From Protula sp. h YS-2021 (lineage: Eukaryota; Annelida; Polychaeta; Sabellida; Serpulidae): a stretch of 64,000 nt of DNA. How positions within the stretch are numbered: the stretch's first letter is position 1; each line of letters begins with the position of its first letter. The notes below the pieces were generated by a model, which had not been told where the DNA came from, ran no database searches, and worked only from the letters and a program-made list of their open reading frames with translations. Of the stretch, positions 1 to 12,204 are shown in pieces. Both the position numbers and the translations under genes were made by a program. The stretch spans positions 2,123,833 to 2,187,832 of the forward strand of contig OX457034.1 of assembly GCA_949752745.1 (NCBI GenBank), given 5' to 3'.

Positions 1-251
1 ATTGATTGTATATTGTGGAAACGTAAAGTAGTAGGATTGAAATGATATTTGTCTGTCTATTTTTCTGCTTAAAATCAGTAAAAGATACAGATTTTTAGTC
101 TCAGCAAAATATTGAGAAAACATAATATATGAGGGTTCAAACGGTATTTATCTGTGACTGTGTTTCGTTAAAAATCATAATTGATACAGATCACTAGCAA
201 TTGCAGACGCTTGATTATATATATATATAAGTATTTTTTCAATATTTTCAG

Positions 252-362
252 AAAGAAACGGGGGCAGTCACAGCATCTCTGGACAAGGCCGCAACAGTGT
301 CACTGGCGCAACCGGAAACGTCAGACGAACAAGTGCAGCAACCGCCTTTACAAGTTGAACAG
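252..362 (+). CDS. Tandem exon copy 1 (37 codons, phase 0-0)
   Basis: A TTTTCAG acceptor precedes AAAGAAACGG and a CAG/GTCTTT donor closes the exon. The 111-bp exon keeps frame, so copies can be added or skipped without frameshift. It encodes an uncharged, Gln/Ala/Val-rich segment starting KETGAVT. Confidence 0.7.
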
Positions 363-3300
363 GTCTTTTAGTTTACCACCCCCCCACTTCCCCCCCCCCA
401 AAAAAAAATAAATAAATAAAAAAAAAACACTAGTATTAAAAATCAGATCTGTGTGATTCTTTGGTTTAAAATCAGCAAATGATACAGATAATTGCTGCCC
501 CCGCGTAGCAAACTTAATTGATTGTATATTGTGGAAACGTAAAGTAGTAGGATTGAAATGATATTTGTCTGTCTATTTTTCTGCTTAAAATCAGTAAAAG
601 ATACAGATTTTTAGTCTCAGCAAAATATTGAGAAAACATAATATATGAGGGTTCAAACGGTATTTATCTGTGACTGTGTTTCGTTAAAAATCATAATTGA
701 TACAGATCACTAGCAATTGCAGACGCTTGATTATATATATATATAAGTATTTTTTCAATATTTTCAGAAAGAAACGGGGGCAGTCACAGCATCTCTGGAC
801 AAGGCCGCAACAGTGTCACTGGCGCAACCGGAAACGTCAGACGAACAAGTGCAGCAACCGCCTTTACAAGTTGAACAGGTCTTTTAGTTTACCACCCCCC
901 CACTTCCCCCCCCCCAAAAAAAAATAAATAAATAAAAAAAAAACACTAGTATTAAAAATCAGATCTGTGTGATTCTTTGGTTTAAAATCAGCAAATGATA
1001 CAGATAATTGCTGCCCCCGCGTAGCAAACTTAATTGATTGTATATTGTGGAAACGTAAAGTAGTAGGATTGAAATGATATTTGTCTGTCTATTTTTCTGC
1101 TTAAAATCAGTAAAAGATACAGATTTTTAGTCTCAGCAAAATATTGAGAAAACATAATATATGAGGGTTCAAACGGTATTTATCTGTGACTGTGTTTCGT
1201 TAAAAATCAGAATCGATACAGATCACTAGCAATTGCAGACGCTTGATTATATATATATATAAGTATTTTTTCAATATTTTCAGAAAGAAACGGGGGCAGT
1301 CACAGCATCTCTGGACAAGGCCGCAACAGTGTCACTGGCGCAACCGGAAACGTCAGACGAACAAGTGCAGCAACCGCCTTTACAAGTTGAACAGGTCTTT
1401 TAGTTTACCGCCCCCCCCCCCACTTCCCCCCCCCCCAAAAAAAAAATAAATAAATTAAAAAAAAACACTAGTATTAAAATCAGATCTGTGTGATTCTTTG
1501 GTTTAAAATCAGCAAATGATACAGATAATTGCTGCCCCCGCGTAGCAAACTTAATTGATTGTATATTGTGGAAACGTAAAGTAGTAGGATTGAAATGATA
1601 TTTGTCTGTCTATTTTTCTGCTTAAAATCAGTAAAAGATACAGATTTTTAGTCTCAGCAAAATATTGAGAAAACATAATATATGAGGGTTCAAACGGTAT
1701 TTATCTGTGACTGTGTTTAGTTAAAAATCAGAATCGATACAGATCACTAGTAATTGCAAACGCTTGATTATATATATATATATATATAAGTATTTTTTTC
1801 ATATTTTCAGAAAGAAACGGGGGCAGTCACAGCATCTCTGGACATGGCAGCAACAGTGCCACTGGCACAGCCAGAAACGTCAGACGAACAAGTGCAGCAA
1901 CCGGCTTTACAAGTTGAACAGGTCTTTTAGTTTACCCCCCCCCCCCCACCCCCCCCCCCCCAAAAAAAAAAAAAAATAAATAAATATATAAATAAAAACA
2001 CTAATATTGAAATCAGATCTGTCTGATTCTTTGATTGAAAATCAGCAAATGATACAGATAATTGCTGCCCCCGCTTAGCAAAGTTAATTGATTGTATATT
2101 GAGGAAACGTAAAGTAGTAGGATTGAAATCATATTTGTCTGTCTATTTTTCTGCTTAAAATCAGTTAAAGATACAGATTTTTAGTCTCAGCAAAATATTG
2201 AGAAAACGTAATATATGAGGATTCAAACGGTATTTATCTGTAACTGTGTTTAGTTAAAAATCATAATTGATACAGATCACTAGCATCAGTAAACGTTTTA
2301 TTGTATATTTTTTATTTGTAGAAAGAAACGGGGGCAATCATAGAATATCCGGACAAGGCCGCAACAGTGCCAGATACAGCGTACACAGAATCTGAAACAG
2401 ACAAGACCTTAGAATATATTACCGAAATAGTGCCAGAGAAAGCAGACACAGAATCTGAAACAGACGAGAATTCGGAATCTCTTATCGAAAAGATACCGAT
2501 TAAGGTCCGTATGTGTTCTATAATATTCGATAACGTCATTTGGCATTGTTGGTAGTTGTGATTTAAAAGAATAATATGGTATTTTAAAAAATATCATAAA
2601 ACAATTTCCGTTAATTGTTTGTGGCGTAAAAGGAATAATTTTAACAAACCAGGCTATTGTTTCCTTAATGGCTTTGGGAAAAAATTATAAAGAAACATGA
2701 ATGGGTAATATGTTATAGGAGAAGCGCACGTTAAGAATTGAAGTTGGCCTGCATGAACAATCAAGCGAAGCATTCCAAAAAGAATCAGACACACAATCAG
2801 ATGCCCCTGTACTACAGACAGAAGCAGAACAATTGTCAGATGAAGGAATGATAGAGCCGCCTGAAGAATATCCAGAACTACAACGGGTTTGTGTTTGTTT
2901 TTACAGTTTTAAGAAAGATCTGCAAATATTTTTCCGTCTTGAGCTTTGGTTTAAAATGAAAAAAGTACCGATGCAAATACCTGTCCGTCTTTAACTTTAG
3001 TTGAAAATGAAAAAAAGTACAGATGCAAATATTTGCAGTTTGGTTTAAAATGAAAAAAAGTACAGATGCAATTATTTGTCTGTCTTCAACTTTAGTTTAA
3101 AATAAAAAAAAATACAGATGCAAATATTTGTCCGTCTTGAACTTTGGTTTAAAATGAAAAAAAGTACAGAGGCAAATATTAGTCCGTCTGCAGTTTGATT
3201 TAAAATGAAAAAAAAGTACAGATGCAATTATTTGTCTGTCATAAACTTTAGTTTAAAATAAAAAAATACAGATAACAATGCTTTTAGCTGTAATACTTGC

Positions 3301-6300
3301 AAGGAAACATGCCTCTTGTCAGTAATTTCATTTTGGTGTGAAATTAGAAAAAAAAACAGTTATTGGTAAGATTGCCTTTAGCATTAGTTCTTCGAAGGAA
3401 ACATGCACTTTTGTCTGTCATTATATTTGGTTAAAAATAAATAAATGATACAGACTAGTGGATAAAACGCAAGTTACATGGCAGTCCCTTTTCCTGTTGC
3501 AGTTTAAGTTGCCAGAAAAGGTGATGGCACGACGAATGCGTCAAGAACAAGAGCAGATCTCATGTGTAAATTCCTTTGACAAACTGGTACAACAAAAAAA
3601 GAAAAAACTGTTAAGAAAGAAAAAGCGCAGTTCTAAAGTCAAAGAAATATTGAATTTTAGTGATTCCGAATTTTGTCCATCTTCGGATGACAGTGATGAA
3701 GAATCAGTGTCTGACACAGAGGTGCAAAAGCCTGGGACGTCAGAAAAATACGGTAAAAAGCGGACATCTTCAAATATCGTAACGATGGCATCGCCGGAAA
3801 TAAAAAGGAAGGAAACAGTACAGACACCCACACAACACAAAGGCAGTAAAGAGAAAAGAAAATTATCCAAACCAAAAAAGCACCACTCATATCAGCGCTT
3901 TCAAACGGGTCCTGGGGCTCAGAAAACGCGAGATTCTGATCCTGAGGGGTCACAATTTTGTCCATTTTCGGATGACAGTGATGAAGACTCAGTGTCTGAC
4001 ACGGGGGTGCCAAAGGCTGGGACGTCAAAAAAATACGGTAAAAAGCGGACATCTTCAGATGTCGTAACGATGGCATCGCCGGAAATAAAAAGGAAGAAAA
4101 CAGCACAGACACCCACACAACCCAAAGGCAGTAAAGAGAAAAGAAAATTATCCAAATCGAAAAAGCACCACTCATATCAGCTATTTCAAACGGGTCCTGG
4201 GGCTCAGAAAACGCGAGATTCTGATCCTGAGGGGTCACAATTTTGTCCATTTTCGGATGACAGTGATGAAGACTCAGTGTCTGACACGGGGGTGCCAAAG
4301 GCTGGGACGTCAAAAAAATACGGTAAAAAGCGGACATCTTCAGATGTCGTAACGATGGCATCGCCGGAAATAAAAAGGAAGAAAACAGCACAGACACCCA
4401 CACAACCCAAAGGCAGTAAAGAGAAAAGAAAATTATCCAAATCGAAAAAGCACCACTCATATCAGCTATTTCAAACGGGTCCTGGGGCTCAGAAAACGCG
4501 AGATTCTGATCCTGAGGGGTCACAATTTTGTCCATTTTCGGATGACAGTGATGAAGACTCAGTGTCTGACACGGGGGTGCCAAAGGCTGGGACGTCAAAA
4601 AAATACGGTAAAAAGCGGACATCTTCAGATATCGTAACGATGGCATCGCCGGAAATAAAAAGGAAGAAAACAGCACAGACACCCACACAACACAAAGGCA
4701 GTAAAGAGAAAAGAAAATCATCCAAACCAAAAAAGCACCACTCATATCAAGTATTTCAAACTTCAACCTCTACCACAGAATTATCTGACGAAGAGTTCCC
4801 TCAATCTGCAAGTTTTGCGAAAGTAGTGTCAAACATTACAGAGCAACAAAAACGAACCTCTTTTGAAATGAAAGGTCGTGGTAGGCCAGCGACGCACGTT
4901 AAAGACCGTGTATATGATAAAACATTCCCGGAAATATATTGCACTGCCGTTGCCAAGGAAGACACAGGCACATGTGAATCCAGGATGAAACGCGTTCGCA
5001 ACTCCTTACAGGCTTGTCCGTTTGAGTGTGATCAGAGGGACACAGACAAATTATTTACCAGCTTCGCCACTCATGTCAGATCGAACATACATATAAGGAA
5101 TCCTGAAATTGAGTCAATTATCAAAGAAGAAAATAAAAGTAAACGGGACATAATGTATCAAAATCTTAGACTAAGAGGAAACCATGAGCATAATTTGCGA
5201 GTAATCAACAAGGGAAGGGGAGAAATTCTGTTGGGAAGAAGATGTACCTGTGACGTGGAGTTCGACATACATCAGTACGGGCCTTGCGCATACTGCATGG
5301 AGTGGCTAAAAATTAGTTATCTTCGGCGACACATCAACAATTGTACTAGCTTCGAAGTGACACCTTACATTCCAAGTATTGGTGAACTCCAGGTCCAGGC
5401 TCGAGCACTAGCTGGAACCTCAAAAAAAGGGCAAGCAAGCAACCTCCTGAAGAAAGAAGTGTTTCCAATTATGAAGGCTGACAAGATAACCGTCATTGCC
5501 CAGCAAGACCCTCTGATAGTTGGGCTCGGAAATGATTGGATGATTCGGAACGCTGGTAACAAGATAAACCGAAAGTACTATACTTCGGGAGTTATGCGAT
5601 TAGCATCTCGCCTCCTAGTTGCGATGAACGAGATTAACACAGAAGAAAAGGATGAAGATTTTTCATATTATGTAAAACCCGAGCATTTTAAGACGGTGTG
5701 CAAGGGAGCCATGCAAGTGTCCCTCCAAGACGAAAACAACGACGAAAAGTTCCAGGCTCCATCAAATGCCATAAAGCTGCGTTATGATCTCAAGCGCCTC
5801 GCCAATATCAAGCTTAGCCAAGCAATAATAGATAAGAAACCACAACGTCGACAAGATGCAACAGATTTCTTACAACTAATGGACATCAAATGGTCATCAA
5901 ACCTCGCGAAAGTCTGCCTCTTCAACAGAAAGTTAAACATTAGAAAACCCTTGCCTCTGCCTGCCGATGTGACAAAACTGGCCAGCTACCTGAACACAGA
6001 AATGTCAAATTTCGACTGCGAAGATGTGACGTACGGAAACTACCACCGAGCCATCATTCTTGTCATTGCCAAGCTGATTTCCTTCAACAGAAGACGGTGC
6101 GGAGAAGTCCAGGCCATAATGTAAGTACTATTTATTTTTATATCATTTCTTTTTTGGTGTAAACTGAATAAAAATGTGGCTGCGTTTAACTCTTAGAAGA
6201 AAGGTGGGACTTGTCTTATTTGATATGGTTTTAAAGGCAGAGAATGATACCGAGAATTTAGGATTCAGTTAAGGGAGACATTTATCTGCATTTTACTTTG

Positions 6301-8458
6301 CTTTAAAATCACAGGGGCAAATAGTGAAGTTATGAAATAAAGTAAATAAGGAATAGAAGTAATTGTTTGTGGATTTTCTTGTGCATTTCAAAATAAATGT
6401 TTTAGGTTGAGCAGTTACGAGCAAAGAATACAAGATATAGACGAGATCTCCGACGACCTGATGGGGGAACTTTCCCAGAGTGAGCGACACATTCTAAGAA
6501 CACATGAAGTCATTGAAATCAGGGGAAAGGTTTGTAGTTTCTCAGTAATATAGGTGTTGTACTTCGCCATTATATGGAGCAAAATAGAAATTTTTATTTA
6601 GTTTGACTGAAGAAAAGTGCACAGATAATTTGGGTTATAGTTAGCGATGGACGAAATGTGGGCTTTATCAGTCTTTTAATTTGATTTAAAATTACAAAGC
6701 ATACAGATGTATGTTCTTTTTACCATAGTTTCTATTTTGGTGTTTTCAGTGGTCGAAACCAGTGCCGTGCATTGTTCCGCAACTGTGTTCAAAGTTGCTG
6801 CACTTTATTGTGCAAAATAGGAGAAAAGTAGGCGTCAGTGTCAACAGTCCTTATCTTTTTGCGCGGAGAGGCAAGTTTAATGTGGAATATACATCTTGTG
6901 CTACGTAATTCGCGTTCAAAGAAAAAGATTGTGAAAAGAAAAAAATTCTATCTGTAAGTAAATAGATTTTAAATAAAAAAGCTTAACGAAGCAAGTTTGC
7001 TGGCTGTATGTAATCGAATTTTAAACCAGAAAACAATACAGACATCTTTATTGTTATTAAAAACAATGAATTTATCCTACTTTAATTAGCGTTTGGAGTG
7101 GTTCGTGGCTACACTGCATTGGCAACCGTCACCAAAGAAGCCGAGTTACAGTACCCAGAACGAATTAGGTCCACTAATTTGAGAAAATATTTTGCCACTC
7201 TCACTCAGGTAATTATAGTGTCCTGTCTGTGCAAATAATTAATTAAAATTAATTTACAGTATAGATTTCAGTGTGGTGTATATTTAATTGTAATATATGT
7301 TTTCTAAACCATATTTCCTCCAATTCAAGGTCTGTTTCGGTATAAAATGCATGTTTTAGTATATTAATTTGTATTGCGTTTCAGTCGTTCGACCTAACAC
7401 AGCAGCAGTTGGAGCATTTCCTTGACCACATGGGGCATACCACCGAGGTCCACAAGGTTTTCTACCGACAGCTCAGTCCATCAATTGAAAGGCTGGAAGT
7501 GGCAAAGGTTTTGCTGATACAGGATTTGGGATTAACGAAGAAGTATATGAATACGCCTTTGCATGACATCGATATGGCTGGTAAGTTTTTTTATACCACA
7601 GGGATGTAAACGTGTTCAATTTATGCCTGTAAGCACTTTAATTTTAATCGAAACAAGATTACGGACAGGCAGATAAATTTCAATAGCTGCCGCTTGTTTT
7701 TAAAAAAGAAATTAAAATAAATATAAATATCTATTTTGGTAAACATGGTGGGTCTCTGTAGCAGGATAAATTACATTCATGATTAAATTGCATCCTTTTT
7801 ATGTTAGAAATAGTAAAAGTCAGTGAGGAAGAGGAGATCAGACGAAGAGAGGAAGACCTTGGTATAGATGAAGAAGACGATGCCCTACAGCCGAATCCAC
7901 AGCACAGACCAGAAACTCCCGTTGAGGACGATGAAAATGACTGGTTTGCCCCAGATATGTTCGAACGTGAGGAAGGCGAAATGGAAATCTGCATAGGTTG
8001 TGATATTGTCCGTTTATTGATTTCGTTTAAATGCACATTATTAACTGATTGTGCAGTTATTAAAAGGCTGGCTTGGGTCATATAAAAAAAGTCGACAGGA
8101 CAATAATTGTAACACAGAATAGAAACAGCAAGTCATTTATCTTTATTACTTTTCAATAAAAAACGATAACGAAACCCAAGAAAGAAATAATAAAATGTTT
8201 TTTTTTTCTTTTTTGGCAGAGCATCAGAAAATGCGTAAGTCCAAGAGAAGAACATACTTCTCAGCAGAACAGAATGCGGAATTTCAAGAGCTCTTCAGTG
8301 ACTATTTGCAAAACGATACGACACCAAACTGTTCTCAGATAGCGTCAAGGCTGAACGAAAGCAGAAGGAAGGGTGGAACTCTCCATAATTATAACGTCAA
8401 GAAAATTCAGAAAAAAATTTCATGGATGAGGCATGGCTCCAAAGCTACAAAATATTAA
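252..8458 (+). CDS. Tyrosine-recombinase-like protein, 3' part of gene (13 exons)
   Basis: The gene continues upstream of the window. Exons read from splice sites and frame: 252-362, 768-878, 1284-1394, 1811-1921, 2322-2504, 2719-2886, 3503-6120, 6406-6529, 6750-6870, 7090-7208, 7385-7580, 7808-7996 and 8220-8458, with consistent phases throughout. The C-terminal core has the layout of a tyrosine recombinase: an arginine box (NRRRCGEV), a beta-hairpin (EIRGKWSKPVP), YLFARR, then LRKYFAT, HMGH and a following FYR tyrosine. A C2HC zinc finger (CAYC...HINNC) lies upstream. I recognise the general family from uncharacterised animal proteins with zinc finger plus recombinase-like core. Whether it is a Crypton-type mobile recombinase or a domesticated gene is open. 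The multi-exon structure favours a host gene. The His normally two residues before the box II Arg (HxxR) appears to be replaced, so catalysis is doubtful. Confidence 0.75.
768..878 (+). CDS. Tandem exon copy 2
   Basis: Same sequence, acceptor and donor as the exon 516 bp upstream. Confidence 0.7.
1284..1394 (+). CDS. Tandem exon copy 3
   Basis: Same exon sequence and splice sites as copies 1 and 2; the following C-run/A-run is slightly longer. Confidence 0.7.
1811..1921 (+). CDS. Tandem exon copy 4 (diverged)
   Basis: Same length and splice sites as copies 1-3, with a handful of substitutions (for example GACATGGCAG in place of GACAAGGCCG). It stays open in phase 0. Confidence 0.7.
2322..2504 (+). 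CDS. Fifth, longer exon of the recombinase-like gene (61 codons)
   Basis: Begins with the same KETGA start as the tandem exons, then diverges into an acidic stretch with two ESETD repeats. Acceptor TTTGTAG, donor AAG/GTCCGT, phase 0-0. It looks like the ancestral or oldest copy of the exon family. Confidence 0.65.
2719..2886 (+). CDS. Acidic exon of the recombinase-like gene (56 codons)
   Basis: Acceptor TTATAG before GAGAAGCGC, donor CGG/GTTTGT, phase 0-0. Encodes a Glu/Gln/Ser-rich acidic linker with no recognisable domain. Confidence 0.6.
2887..3502 (+). repeat. Intron with ~60-bp imperfect tandem repeats
   Basis: Repeated units of the form TTTGGTTTAAAATGAAAAAA followed by GTACAGATGCAAATATTTGTCC occur at least five times between about 2940 and 3270. 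The same TTTAAAATCA...GATACAGAT wording is seen in the introns of the upstream exon array and further downstream in the gene. Confidence 0.7.
3503..6120 (+). CDS. Large exon: basic/acidic repeats, C2HC finger, start of recombinase-like region
   Basis: Open for 872 codons plus two bases. Acceptor TCCTGTTGCAG, donor AT/GTAAGT. The N-terminal part is Lys-rich (QQKKKKLLRKKKR). Four copies of a 95-residue repeat follow, each with an acidic SDDSDE motif, KKYGKKRTSS and a Lys-rich tail; they look nuclear and disordered. Residues after the repeats include GRGRPATH (AT-hook-like), then CTCDVEF...CAYC...HINNC, a C2HC zinc finger. The 3' end encodes the helical N-terminal domain of the recombinase-like fold and ends in NRRRCGEVQAIM, which fits the first catalytic Arg box. 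Confidence 0.8.
3655..4768 (+). repeat. Four in-frame 285-bp coding repeats
   Basis: TTTTGTCCAT recurs at 3671, 3956, 4241 and 4526, exactly 285 bp apart. Copies 2 and 3 are nearly identical, which indicates recent expansion. The period is a multiple of three and keeps the reading frame. Confidence 0.95.
6406..6529 (+). CDS. Exon of recombinase-like gene (beta-hairpin region)
   Basis: Acceptor TGTTTTAG, donor AAG/GTTTGT. Reads in frame from the phase-2 donor at 6120 and ends in HEVIEIRGK, the strand preceding the lysine hairpin of tyrosine recombinases. Confidence 0.7.
6750..6870 (+). CDS. Exon ending at a GC donor
   Basis: Acceptor TGTTTTCAG. Encodes WSKPVPCIVPQ to NSPYLFARR. The exon can only join the next one in frame if the donor is AGAG/GCAAGT, a typical GC-AG donor context. 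Reading on past it reaches a stop about 35 bases later. Confidence 0.7.
7090..7208 (+). CDS. Exon with recombinase box II-like LRKYFAT
   Basis: Acceptor TTTAATTAG, donor CAG/GTAATT. With one base from the previous exon it reads FGVVRGYTA to STNLRKYFATLTQ. The Arg of LRKYFAT aligns with the second catalytic Arg; Thr/Asn sit where HxxR would have His. Confidence 0.75.
7385..7580 (+). CDS. Exon with HMGH and putative Tyr nucleophile
   Basis: Acceptor GCGTTTCAG, donor GCTG/GTAAGT, phase 0 to 1. Encodes LEHFLDHMGHTTEVHKVFYR: the GH dipeptide and a Tyr nine residues later match the terminal H and Y boxes of tyrosine recombinases. Confidence 0.75.
7808..7996 (+). CDS. Acidic linker exon
   Basis: Acceptor TATGTTAG, donor ATAG/GTTGTG, phase 1 to 1. 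Encodes a Glu/Asp-rich linker beginning EIVKVSEEEE, with no fold recognised. Confidence 0.65.
8220..8458 (+). CDS. Last exon, basic helical tail, stop TAA
   Basis: Long pyrimidine tract and GGCAG acceptor. Encodes RKSKRRTYFSAEQNAEFQEL and ends NVKKIQKKISWMRHGSKATKY. The pattern resembles a homeodomain/Myb-like three-helix DNA-binding tail, but the similarity is only suggestive. Confidence 0.7.
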
Positions 8459-11400
8459 AGATACCTGTCTGTTTTTTTGGTTTTAATCCAGTGTGTAATA
8501 CGGACAAGTTACTTTTCCATTTCAACGTTTTGAACTTTGGCATGTGTTTGCTTGCAAGCAGTTGCAATTTCTTGTTAGCAATGTGTGCTCTGGACAGTGC
8601 GATCTTTATGTCCACGGTGAGTGGTCACTACGTAGTGCGATCTTTATGCCAATCGGATGAGTGGTCACTTAATTGAGCATGCAATGTGTGCTCTTGACGG
8701 TGCGATCTTTATGTCCACGGTGAGTGGTTACTACGTAGTGCGATCTTTATGCCAACCGGATGAGTGGTCACTTGATGGAGCATGCTTTGCATAGTGGGAA
8801 TTTATAACTGCTTGCACCGTCATCTGTAAAGTCTTTTTTTTTCCCGAGAAATGCAACTTGTCTGTGTAACATTGTGGTTTAAAATCAAAATTAGTATGGG
8901 ATGTATTTTTTTTCCATAGGGCAGCTGTTGTGTCTGTAGTCGTCAAGACTAAGGCATCGACACTTTGGCATGTTTTGGGTAGGGAAACCAGGACAATCAG
9001 TGGGGTGGGACAAATGTCAAAAATCGCATTGCGTACCTGAACAGGTGGTGGCCTGAGGCTGTGTATTTGCCCCGTGTGTCTTTTCAAGTTGAAAAGATGA
9101 GTACTTTGCAAAATTCGCCTTTATTTTGAAGATGTCCAAATGCTTAATGATTGCTCAGCGTTGCATGTGCTTGTAATGTGGTCTTCCTTTTAATCCAGTG
9201 TGTAATACGGATAAGTTACTTTTCCATTTTAACGTTTTGAACTTTGGCATGTGTTTGCTTGCAAGCAGTTGCAATTTCTTGTTAGCAATGTGTGCTCTGG
9301 ACAGTGCGATCTTTATGTCCACGGTGAGTGGCCACTACGTAGTGCGATCTTTATGCCAATCGGATGAGTGGTCACTTGATGGAGCATGCAATGTGTGCTC
9401 TTGACGGTGCGATCTTTATGTCCACGGTGAGTGGTTACTACGTAGTGCGATCTTTATGCCAACCGGATGAGTGGTCACTTGATGGAGCATGCTTTGCATA
9501 GTGGGAATTTATAACTGCTTGCACCGTCATCTGTAAAGCCTTTTTTTTTCGAGAAATGCAACTTGTCTGTGTAACATTGTGGTTAAAAATCAAACTTAGT
9601 ATGGGATGTATTTTTTTCCATAGGGCAACTGTTGTGTCTATAGTCGTCAAGACTAAGGCATCGACACTTTGGCATGTTTTGGGTAGGGAAACCAGGACAA
9701 TCAGTGGGGTGGGACAAATGTCAAAAATCGCATTGCGTACCTGAACAGGTGGTGGTCTGAGGCTGTGTATTTGCCCCGTGTGTCTTTTCAAGTTGAAAAG
9801 ATGAGTACTTTGCAAAAGTCGCCTTTATTTTGAAGATGTCCAAATGCTTAATGATTGCTCAGCGTTGCATGTGCCTGTAATGTGGTCTTCCTTTTAATCC
9901 AGTGTGTAATACGGACAAGTTACTTTTCCATTTTAACGTTTTGAACTTTGGCATGTGTTGCTTGCAAGCAGTTGCAATTTCTTGTTAGCAATGTGTGCTC
10001 TGGACAGTGCGATCTTTATGTCCACGGTGAGTGGTCACTGCGTAGTGCGATCTTTATGCCAATCGGATGAGTGGTCACTTGATGGAGCATGCAATGTGTG
10101 CTCTTGACGGTGCGATCTTTATGTCCACGGTGAGTGGTTACTACGTAGTGCGATCTTTATGTCAACCGGATGAGTGGTCACTTGATGGAGCATGCTTTGC
10201 ATAGTGGGAATTTATAACTGCTTGTACCGTCATCTGTAAAGCCTTTTTTTTTCGAGAAATGCAACTTGTCTGTCTAACACTGTGGTTTAGAATGAAAATG
10301 AGTGTGGGATTTCAAATAGATCACTCAAGGTAGTTAAGAAGAAAAGGTGCTCGAAAATAATACACTCAGTATAGTTAAGCTTTATGATTGCTCAGCGTTG
10401 AATGTGCCTGTGATATGGTCTTCCTTTTTATCCAGTGTGTAATACGGACAAGTTACTTTTCCATTTTAACGTTTTGAACTTTGGCATGTGTTGGCTCGCA
10501 AGCAGTTGCAATTTCTTGTTAGCAATGTGTGCTCTGGACAGTGCGATCTTTATGTCCACGGTGAGTGGTCACTGCGGAGTGCGATCTTAATGCCAATCGG
10601 ATGAGTGGTCACTTGATGGAGCATGCAATGTGTGCTCTTGACGGTGCGATCTTTATGTCCACGGTGAGTGGTTACTACGTAGTGCGATCTTTATGTCAAC
10701 CGGATGAGTGGTCACTTGATGGAGCATGCTTTGCATAGTGGGAATTTATAACTGCTTGCACCGTCATCTGTAAAGCCTTTTTTTTTTTCGAGAAATGCAA
10801 CTTGTCTGTCTAACACTGTGGTTTAAAATGAAAATGAGTGTGGGATTTCAAATAGATCACTCAAGGTAGTTAAGAAGAAAAGGTGCTCGAAAATAATACA
10901 CTCAGTATAGTTAAGCTTTATGATTGCTCAGCGTTGAATGTGCCTGTGATATGGTCTTCCTTTTTATCCAGTGTGTAATACGGACAAGTTACTTTTCCAT
11001 TTTAACGTTTTGAACTTTGGCATGTGTTGGCTCGCAAGCAGTTGCAATTTCTTGTTAGCAATGTGTGCTCTGGACAGTGCGATCTTTATGTCCACGGTGA
11101 GTGGTCACTGCGGAGTGCGATCTTAATGCCAATCGGATGAGTGGTCACTTGATGGAGCATGCAATGTGTGCTCTTGACGGTGCGATCTTTATGTCCACGG
11201 TGAGTGGTTACTACGTAGTGCGATCTTTATGTCAACCGGATGAGTGGTCACTTGATGGAGCATGCTTTGCATAGTGGGAATTTATAACTGCTTGCACCGT
11301 CATCTGTAAAGCCTTTTTTTTTTCGAGAAATGCAACTTGTCTGTCTAACACTGTGGTTTAAAATTAAAATGAGTGTGGGATTTCAAATAGAACACTCAAG

Positions 11401-11470
11401 GTAGTTAAGAAGAAAAGGTGCTCGAAAATAATACACTCAGTGTAGTTAAGAAGAAAAGTCACTTGAAAAT
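8459..11470. repeat. Five tandem units of ~705 bp (first two) and ~535 bp
   Basis: TGTGTAATACGGA recurs at about 8491, 9199, 9903, 10435 and 10973, with spacings of 708, 704, 532 and 538 bp. Each unit contains a roughly 100-bp doublet built on GTGCGATCTTTATG and GGATGAGTGGTCACTT. The shorter units have swapped an internal segment for one with CTCAAGGTAGTTAAGAAG. Open frames here repeat with the units and are not genes. Confidence 0.9.
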
Positions 11471-12204
11471 AAATACTTGACGTTTAAAGTAAGAATTGGT
11501 TTTACATGAAACTGTGAAGCTTAAATGGATGCGATATGTGTTATTTGTAAATAAAGGTTATAGCTTATTATAGATATGTCTTTTTCTGAGTTAATAATAC
11601 AAAAAAAAAAAACACAAAAAAGTGTTAATAACATAAAAAACATCTTTAGTCAGCTTTATGCACCAAATCAAGCATATACGGAAACGAGACTTAATTACCC
11701 TTTCTTGAAAAAAACTATTTCCAGTGGAATGAACAATGCAACAGCAGAACAAATTTTTGCGCTGTCTGTTTGCAGTTATGATTTTTAACCACATTTTTCT
11801 GTCATGTCCGTTTTAGTTCTGGTTTATGTCTGCTTTGTTTGACGGAAACCGGAAGTGGCATTAATCCTGGTTTTAAATCAGTTTTCGCGGTCTGTTTGCA
11901 GTTATGGTTTTTAACCATATTTGTCTGTCATGTCCGTGTTCAGTCAAGGATTATGTCTGTACTTTGTTGTGGCACAACCGGAACTATTTTTTGGTTCCAC
12001 GTGCTTTTGTTTATATTATTTTCTGCCAAAACATGTCTGTCTTTTAATCGGAATTTGTCCGCGATTATTTGCCACAGCTTCTGAAGAATACGTAAAACCT
12101 GGTTTATGCCACAACGTATCAATATACGTAACATTTTGTCTGTACCCCATTTTTGCCACATGGTAGCTCTGGTGCGTACGTCCGTCTGTCCGTCTGTGCA
12201 ATTT
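11471..12204. other. No gene seen; degenerate short repeats
   Basis: Two loose copies of a GTCTGTTTGCAGTTATG...TTTTTAACCA segment (about 11762 and 11892) are visible. I see no exon or transposase remnant. Confidence 0.5.

Larger units (their letters stand above)
1..2321 (+). repeat. Tandem array of ~516-527-bp units, each carrying one exon
   Basis: The sequence from base 1 recurs with periods of 516, 516 and 527 bp, then a diverged fifth unit of 511 bp. Each unit contains AT-rich intron, a polypyrimidine/CAG acceptor, a 111-bp exon, a GT donor and a C-run/A-run tract. The first unit starts at the window edge, so the array probably extends upstream. Copies 1-2 are essentially identical and copy 4 carries several substitutions. 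Confidence 0.9.

Noticed and set aside
3657..4766. 369-codon antisense open frame
   Set aside because: It mirrors the 285-bp coding repeats of the plus-strand exon; period divisible by three keeps both strands open.
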